A DNA stretch of 54,806 nt, taken from the NCBI GenBank assembly GCA_002083825.1, contig DAZV01000016.1, positions 17,696 through 72,501 of the forward strand, read 5' to 3'. The DNA comes from Candidatus Sericytochromatia bacterium S15B-MN24 CBMW_12 (lineage in GTDB: Bacteria > Cyanobacteriota > Sericytochromatia > S15B-MN24 > UBA4093). Shown in pieces: positions 50,524 through 54,806 of the stretch; the stretch's first letter is position 1; each line of letters opens with the position of its first letter. The position numbers were made by a program, and so were the translations under genes. Below the pieces are notes generated by a model that worked only from the letters and a program-made list of their open reading frames with translations, ran no database searches and had not been told where the DNA came from.

Positions 50524-51666
50524 ATGTTCATCATGAGCACCTCCCCCGCACCCTGGACGCCGACCTACACGATCACCCCCGCCATCGCTCGGGGCCTGAT
50601 GACCATCGAGGCCGCCAAAGCGGTCGTCTCCGAGGTTCCCATCCCGCCCGCCGTGGAAGCCGAACTGCGCCGCCGGGCGCGGATCCGATCGACGCACTAC
50701 TCCACCCGCATCGAGGGCAACCGCCTGACGCTCGCCGAGGCCGAGAGGGTCATCGAGGGACGGCAGACCGAGTTCCACGGGCGCGAACGGGACGTAGGCG
50801 AGGTCCAGAACTACTGGAACGCGCTCCTGCGCGTCGAGGCGTGGGCCGCCAAGAAGCTGACCCTCACCGAATTCAGCGTCTACATGCTCTCGTCGAGCGT
50901 GGAGGGGCGGGCCAAGCCGACCCCGTACCGGGACGGGCAGAACGTCATTCGGGATTCCCGCACGGGCGCAATCGTCTTCTTGCCGCCCGAGGCGAAGGAC
51001 GTGCCCGCACTCATGGCCCAGATGGTGGCCTGGGCGAAGCTGGCCGAGAAGAACGGGCTCCCCGTTCGGCTCATCGCCGCGTTGGTCCACTACCAGTTCG
51101 TGACCATCCACCCCTACTACGACGAGAACGGGCGGACCGCCCGCTTGATCGCGACCTTCCTCCTCCACCGAGGCGGGTACGGCCTCAACGGCTTCTTCTC
51201 CCTGGAGGAGCACCACGCCCGGGACCTCGACGGGTACTATCAGGCCCTCGTGACCCACCCTCACCACAACTACTACGAGGGCCGCGCTGAGGCGGTCCTG
51301 ACGGGCTGGGTCGAGTACTTCATCCGGCTCACGTCACGGGTCTTCGAGCTGGCCAAGGACGAGGCCCTGCGCTGTGCCCGGGAGGGCATCCCCGCCGAGT
51401 CTGACGAGCTGCGGAAGCTCGACCGGCGGGCACGCATGGTCCTGGGCCTGTTCGCCAAGAAGGAGGCAATCACCGCCGCCGACGTGGCGAAGCTCCTGGG
51501 CCTCTCCGACCGGATGGCCCGGAACCTCATGCTGGAGTGGGTAGCGGCTGGGTGGTTGGTCGTGTTGGAGGCGTCCCGGCGATCACGCTCTTATGGCTTA
51601 TCGGCAATTTATCGGCAATACGTCGGAAGTTTATCGGCAATGGGTGAGTACGATCAATCGCAGTAA
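50524..51666 (+). CDS. Fic-domain protein (AMP/NMP transferase), class II
   Basis: A 380-aa protein. The Fic motif HPYYDENGRTAR (196-207) fits HxFx(D/E)GNGRxxR with Glu in place of the usual first Gly. An N-terminal inhibitory helix motif STRIEGN (60-66) marks a self-inhibited class II Fic protein. A winged-helix segment follows at about 315-360. Fic proteins attach AMP or similar to target proteins. Start is ATG 50524 or 50533; no ribosome site is visible. The C-terminal tail contains an in-frame triplicated TTATCGGCAA. Confidence 0.93.
   Translation: MFIMSTSPAPWTPTYTITPAIARGLMTIEAAKAVVSEVPIPPAVEAELRRRARIRSTHYSTRIEGNRLTLAEAERVIEGRQTEFHGRERDVGEVQNYWNALLRVEAWAAKKLTLTEFSVYMLSSSVEGRAKPTPYRDGQNVIRDSRTGAIVFLPPEAKDVPALMAQMVAWAKLAEKNGLPVRLIAALVHYQFVTIHPYYDENGRTARLIATFLLHRGGYGLNGFFSLEEHHARDLDGYYQALVTHPHHNYYEGRAEAVLTGWVEYFIRLTSRVFELAKDEALRCAREGIPAESDELRKLDRRARMVLGLFAKKEAITAADVAKLLGLSDRMARNLMLEWVAAGWLVVLEASRRSRSYGLSAIYRQYVGSLSAMGEYDQSQ
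51598..51640 (+). repeat. TTATCGGCAA, three copies at the fic 3' end
   Basis: Copies at 51598-51607, 51609-51618 and 51631-51640, inside the last codons of the Fic gene. Confidence 0.85.
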
Positions 51667-51691
51667 ACAGCGAGTGTGCTGTAAAGACCGG

Positions 51692-51865
51692 ATGATGATG
51701 GTGACGGATCTCGCAGAGGGTGCACGGGCTCGTCGGTGCCTGGCTTGCCGCGCCGTCTACCTCAGCGCGGCTCACCAGGCGAAGTTCCGTAGCTCGGCCT
51801 GCCGGTATCGCAAACATAAGCAGGATCAGCGGGCCAAAGCAAAAGCTCTCCGCGCGGGTACGTAG
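51692..51865 (+). CDS. Small zinc-finger-like protein (uncertain)
   Basis: A 57-aa basic frame from one of three ATGs. RCLACRAVYLSAAHQAKFRSSACRYRKHK resembles, in two parts, the C..C.....C..H ribbon of small bacterial CGNR-type proteins, but one ligand is unclear. The start is not fixed and the longer frame overlaps fic. Low confidence. Confidence 0.35.
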   Translation: MMMVTDLAEGARARRCLACRAVYLSAAHQAKFRSSACRYRKHKQDQRAKAKALRAGT

Positions 51866-51866
51866 T

Positions 51867-52170
51867 GCTATTGACTATCCAACGAGAACTACAGTAGCTT
51901 CCTCGCCGGCAGGTCCTTTCGGGAGTCGGCTCAAGTTCCCGGCCGTCAAGGATGTGCTCGATGAACAGCGGATCCCGAGTTCGAGAAGTTGCTGAAGAAG
52001 CACGCCGTGGATAGCGTGCGATCGCACCATGAGGGGTTCGAGCAAGTCCCGGATCCATCCGCGCAGGCCTGAGCCAATCATGCCGCCAGCCCCAGCCTAC
52101 CCTTTCCGGAGGCGTGGCTGGCATGAGTCTCGCGCGTCAAGGGAAGGCCGAAACCCTCGGGCTCGACAGC
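51867..52170. other. 304-bp stretch without a supported gene
   Basis: No convincing reading frame, RNA or repeat is seen. It probably carries the end region between the Fic gene and the next minus-strand gene. Confidence 0.4.
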
Positions 52171-53394
52171 TCATCGATTCAGCCGATAGTCCAGCGCGCT
52201 TCGCACGAACGTCCCGCCTGGCCCTGTCTTGCCGATGAGGTCGCCCACGGCTTGTTTCATCTGGGCCTCCACGCCCAGTAGCTGAGCAGCCTTTAGGCCT
52301 TCGTCGTAGGCCATGATGACGTCGCCGTGCGTGATCTCGTAGCCGTACCCCAGGGCCATCCACTCGATGGACGCCAGAGCGACTCCCAGGGAGAACCGCG
52401 GCTCCTTGGCGGCGAAATCCCGGGCTGCACGGTTGAGCGTTCGGGGATCCGCGCCCGAACGGCGGGCGAGATCGAGCGCGAGGTCGAGCAGGCCTGCGTC
52501 CTTCGCGGCTGCGAACCACTTGCCCTCATCGCGGGGCGTCGAGGCAACGAGATCGCGAAGAATCGTCTCGGGAGTTTGCTCGGGGTACTTCTTGGCGATC
52601 GCCTTGAAGGTCGCCACGTGCGTCGTTTTGCGGTTGGCCATGATGGCGTATTGCCGGTAGGCCTCCTCGCGCATGCCCGAAGACAGCAGAATCTCCTCAC
52701 ATGCCTCGGCGACGGCCTGAGGGTGGTCGTTGAGGCCCGGGGACTCGCGCGCGTACTTGATGGCTTCGCCCTTCCGGCCCATGGCCGCCAGCGCCTTCAC
52801 GCCGTAGCGGCGGTAGGACCAGAAGGAGTGCTTGTACAACGAGAGCAGGTCGAGGAGTTCCTGATGGCGCCCCGCTACCAGGAGGGCCGAGAGGCATGCC
52901 GTCGAGCCCTTGAAGTAGCGGAAACCGGGACTCGTGCCGGACCAGCATGCCCGTAGACCGGGCGAAAGTTCATCCGCCCATCGGGAGGCGACCTCGGGCG
53001 AGGCGCAAAGCTCTCCCCACCGGTCTTCGAGGGCCTCGATGTAGGGAATCTCGTCCGCCATGAAGGCATCCCACAGGCGCTCGAGCCAGGCGTCACGGGT
53101 GGCCGGGTCGGCCGGGGCCTCGACGATGAGGGGAATCAGGGCATCGAGCGCGCGGTTAACGGCGGTTCCGAGCGCTCCCGACGAGGAATCCACCTCCTCG
53201 ATCGCGGGGGAGAGCTTTTCGATGAAGCGAATGGCGCCTTCGGCGCCGAGCATGGGATCTTTCCGGGCGACCGTGGAGATCTCCGAAACGGCTTCCTTCA
53301 CACGCTGACAGGCAAGCCTCGATGAACGCCCGCCGAAAGCGCGGGCGCGAAACCGGGCCGAGAACTCCCACTTGGGCTTCGAGGGCTTGTTCAA
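52171..53394 (-). CDS. Widespread helical-repeat protein of unknown function
   Basis: A 407-aa, mostly alpha-helical protein with no signal peptide. It opens KWEFSARFRARAFGGRSSRL and has repeated helical pairs (RHQELLDLLSLYKHSFWSYR, AYRQYAIMAN) like a TPR/HEAT solenoid. The wording (KDPMLGAEGA, EKLSPAIEEVDSSSGA, DEIPYIE, GYGYEI) matches a family I recall as hypothetical proteins spread among unrelated bacteria. Its function is unknown. The start is TTG 53394 behind AAGGAGATCGA. It has no clear operon partner except the small gene upstream, which is 230 bp away. Confidence 0.75.
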   Translation of the reverse strand: MNKPSKPKWEFSARFRARAFGGRSSRLACQRVKEAVSEISTVARKDPMLGAEGAIRFIEKLSPAIEEVDSSSGALGTAVNRALDALIPLIVEAPADPATRDAWLERLWDAFMADEIPYIEALEDRWGELCASPEVASRWADELSPGLRACWSGTSPGFRYFKGSTACLSALLVAGRHQELLDLLSLYKHSFWSYRRYGVKALAAMGRKGEAIKYARESPGLNDHPQAVAEACEEILLSSGMREEAYRQYAIMANRKTTHVATFKAIAKKYPEQTPETILRDLVASTPRDEGKWFAAAKDAGLLDLALDLARRSGADPRTLNRAARDFAAKEPRFSLGVALASIEWMALGYGYEITHGDVIMAYDEGLKAAQLLGVEAQMKQAVGDLIGKTGPGGTFVRSALDYRLNR

Positions 53395-53622
53395 TCGATC
53401 TCCTTAACTGCCTTTCGATAAACGACGCCGCTTCTCGAGGATGCTATCATCGGAAGCGAGCAATCGTCCGACATCCGGAATGTCTGAACCATGAGCCGCC
53501 GGTCGTCAAGGACTCGGTGAAGAAGGACGCCTGCATCCTCGCCCTGCATCAAGGCTACGCCCAGAACCACGGGCCGATGGAAGCGTTCGTCGGGCGAGGG
53601 ATCCAGCGAGCCCTGTGCATTC

Positions 53623-53814
53623 TCAGGAACGGGCCTCCGCCTCAGCCTTGAGCGTGCGGTAGTGCTCCCGAGTCACCTTCCTCGAGACCTTGATACCTTC
53701 CATCCGGTTGGCTGTACTCACGGCCATGACCGTGACCGTCTCGCGCAGGGCCGGATCGGACAAGTAGAGATTGATGTTCACCAGGGCAGTCTTCTTAACG
53801 GCCGATTTGCTCAT
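53623..53814 (-). CDS. Small basic protein of unknown function
   Basis: A 63-aa protein with a clear ribosome site (GGGAGG) before the ATG at 53814. It looks like a short beta-strand and helix module (ALVNINLYLSD to REHYRTLKAEAEAR). It lies upstream of the helical-repeat gene on the same strand and could be its partner, an antitoxin-like protein or a cut gene. Not recognised. Confidence 0.5.
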   Translation of the reverse strand: MSKSAVKKTALVNINLYLSDPALRETVTVMAVSTANRMEGIKVSRKVTREHYRTLKAEAEARS

Positions 53815-53895
53815 AGTCCATCACCTCCCATGGATAATCCTACCGCTTATCTTGCTACATTCTATGGGTTCTATCACTGGCTACGGTCACGAAAC

Positions 53896-54806
53896 TGAGG
53901 TGTCCCCCAATGGTTGGACAAGAAATGGGCATAGTTAAGGTGATCTCTACGCCGGGATCGGGAGCGTCCTGATATCCGAATGCTCGACCGTCCGAGAGAA
54001 GTATACCTCTCGGGGTGTCCTGTAGCCAAGCGCCTGATGCGGTCTCTCGTTGTTGTAGAACTCAAAGTACCGAGCCAAGCCATTCTTGGCCTCTCTTACC
54101 GTCTTGTAGTCTCTGAGAAAAACCTCCTCATATTTGACCGACCGCCAAAGTCTCTCGACGAAGACGTTGTCGATGGCTCGGCCTTTTCCGTCCATGCTGA
54201 TCGCGATGCCCTCTGCCAGGAGGCAGCCGGTGAAGTCGTCCGACGTGAACTGCGAACCCTGGTCCGTGTTGAAGATCTCGGGCCTCCCCTTGTTAAGCGC
54301 CGCTTTCAGGGCCTCCACGCAGAAGTCCGCCTCCATGCTGATGGACACCGACCACGAGAGCACGTAGCGGCTGTGCCAGTCGATTACCGCCGTCAGGTAC
54401 ACGAACCCCTTCTCCAGCCGGATGTAGGTGATATCCGTGCTCCAGACCTGGTCCGTCCGCTCGATCTTCACTCCCCGCAGCAAGTAAGGGTATTTCTTAT
54501 GCTGCTTGTTGGGGTCGCTGAGACGCGGCTTCGGGTAGATCGCCTGTAAGCCCATCCGCTGCATGAGCCGGGAGACGCGTTTCTTGTTGACGTGACGCCC
54601 CAACTTGCGCAGCCAGACCACCATCCGCCGGATCCCGAAGTATGGGTGCTCGGTATAGATTTCGTCGATCAGGCGCATGAGTTCGAGGTTTGAGGCGCTT
54701 TCCCCGGTCGGCTCGTGGTAGTAGCTCGACCGCGCAAGGCCCAGCAGCTCACATTGGCGCGCGACAGGCACTTCAGCGTGATCCTTCTCGATCAAGCGGC
54801 GCTTCT
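53896..54806 (-). mobile_element. IS3-family insertion sequence, right end, cut by window
   Basis: TGAGGTGTCCCCC at 53896 marks the likely terminal repeat. Transposase OrfB fills the rest to the edge. The left end, OrfA and target duplication lie outside. Confidence 0.85.
53947..54806 (-). CDS. IS3-family transposase OrfB (5' end outside window)
   Basis: At least 282 aa. The DDE residues are visible: Asp in TDITYIRL, Asp in NTDQGSQFTS and Glu in FVERLWRSVKYEE. The IS3 wording (GLARSSYY, RLMQRMGLQAIYPKPR, GRAIDNVFVE, NERPHQALGYRTP) is clear. The reading frame remains open at the window end, where OrfA and a probable frameshift site would lie. No stop or deletion is seen, so the copy could be active. 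Confidence 0.95.
   Translation of the reverse strand, partial: KRRLIEKDHAEVPVARQCELLGLARSSYYHEPTGESASNLELMRLIDEIYTEHPYFGIRRMVVWLRKLGRHVNKKRVSRLMQRMGLQAIYPKPRLSDPNKQHKKYPYLLRGVKIERTDQVWSTDITYIRLEKGFVYLTAVIDWHSRYVLSWSVSISMEADFCVEALKAALNKGRPEIFNTDQGSQFTSDDFTGCLLAEGIAISMDGKGRAIDNVFVERLWRSVKYEEVFLRDYKTVREAKNGLARYFEFYNNERPHQALGYRTPREVYFSRTVEHSDIRTLPIPA

Noticed and set aside
53322..53651. A 109-codon open frame downstream of the small gene
   Set aside because: It overlaps the start of the helical-repeat gene on the other strand, has no ribosome site and no recognisable domain.

Overview
This window reads as a piece of the main chromosome of a GC-rich (about 60-65 % by eye) diderm bacterium, followed by an accessory region in the last 9 kb. 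Core genes fill the first 45 kb: lysine/DAP synthesis with RNase J, PNPase with S15, SecA, RF2, L31, ThyX, a bifunctional Rel, RecJ, dUTPase and others. Three families point toward the Cyanobacteriota lineage or its non-photosynthetic relatives: an IctB/O-antigen-ligase membrane protein, a DUF4330 protein and a BFN-domain nuclease. Two heptose-synthesis enzymes (RfaE1, RfaE2) and a GT9 glycosyltransferase imply an LPS-like outer surface. No photosynthesis gene is present. The lineage call is an inference from gene families only. TTG start codons backed by good Shine-Dalgarno sites recur (rnj, asd, the DUF4330 gene, an S9 peptidase, the 53394 gene).

Layout. 0-2.4 kb: a GAF-GAF-HD-GYP protein converging on a CAP-domain lipoprotein. 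2.6-7.2 kb (minus): operon dapB-asd-dapA-rnj. 7.4-9.2 kb: a two-gene cassette encoding a calpain/C39-like putative cysteine peptidase and a Cys-less homologue of its C-terminal half. 9.3-13.7 kb (minus): rpsO-pnp with a long intergenic hairpin, then an M16 peptidase and dut. 14-18 kb: a putative ssDNA-annealing protein, an exported S9A oligopeptidase and a Cho-like UvrC half-protein. 18-20 kb: two paralogous lipoproteins. 20-24.6 kb: a cyclodeaminase-family protein, BFN nuclease, LarC homologue, small membrane protein and NAGPA-type phosphodiester glycosidase. 24.7-27.7 kb: a TetR-DUF418 operon with a readable promoter and operator, and two small unknown genes. 27.9-36.3 kb (minus): secA, prfB (with its programmed +1 frameshift), rfaE1-rfaE2, DUF4330, IctB-like, GT9. 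36.5-39.5 kb (plus): rpmE, thyX, an M3 peptidase. 39.6-44.7 kb (minus): recJ, rel, rdgB and a YfcE-type phosphoesterase. 44.9-45.8 kb: a LysM-M23 protein.

At 45.9 kb a tRNA-Leu(CAA) gene has been used as an integration site. A 55-bp piece of its 3' half recurs at 50.3 kb with its own terminator. The 4.4 kb between carries a restriction-modification set: a GIY-YIG protein, a C5-cytosine methyltransferase, an Eco29kI-type nuclease with a large N-terminal extension, and a Vsr endonuclease, but no integrase. Beyond it lie a Fic protein, a widespread helical protein of unknown role, and the end of an IS3-family element cut by the window edge.

A second theme is repeats. Short tandem duplications (10-22 bp units) occur throughout, in leaders, over stop codons and in frame inside genes. 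A 79-bp element containing such a pair is present twice almost identically. Both copies start exactly on a stop codon, and one spans the whole gap between two convergent genes.
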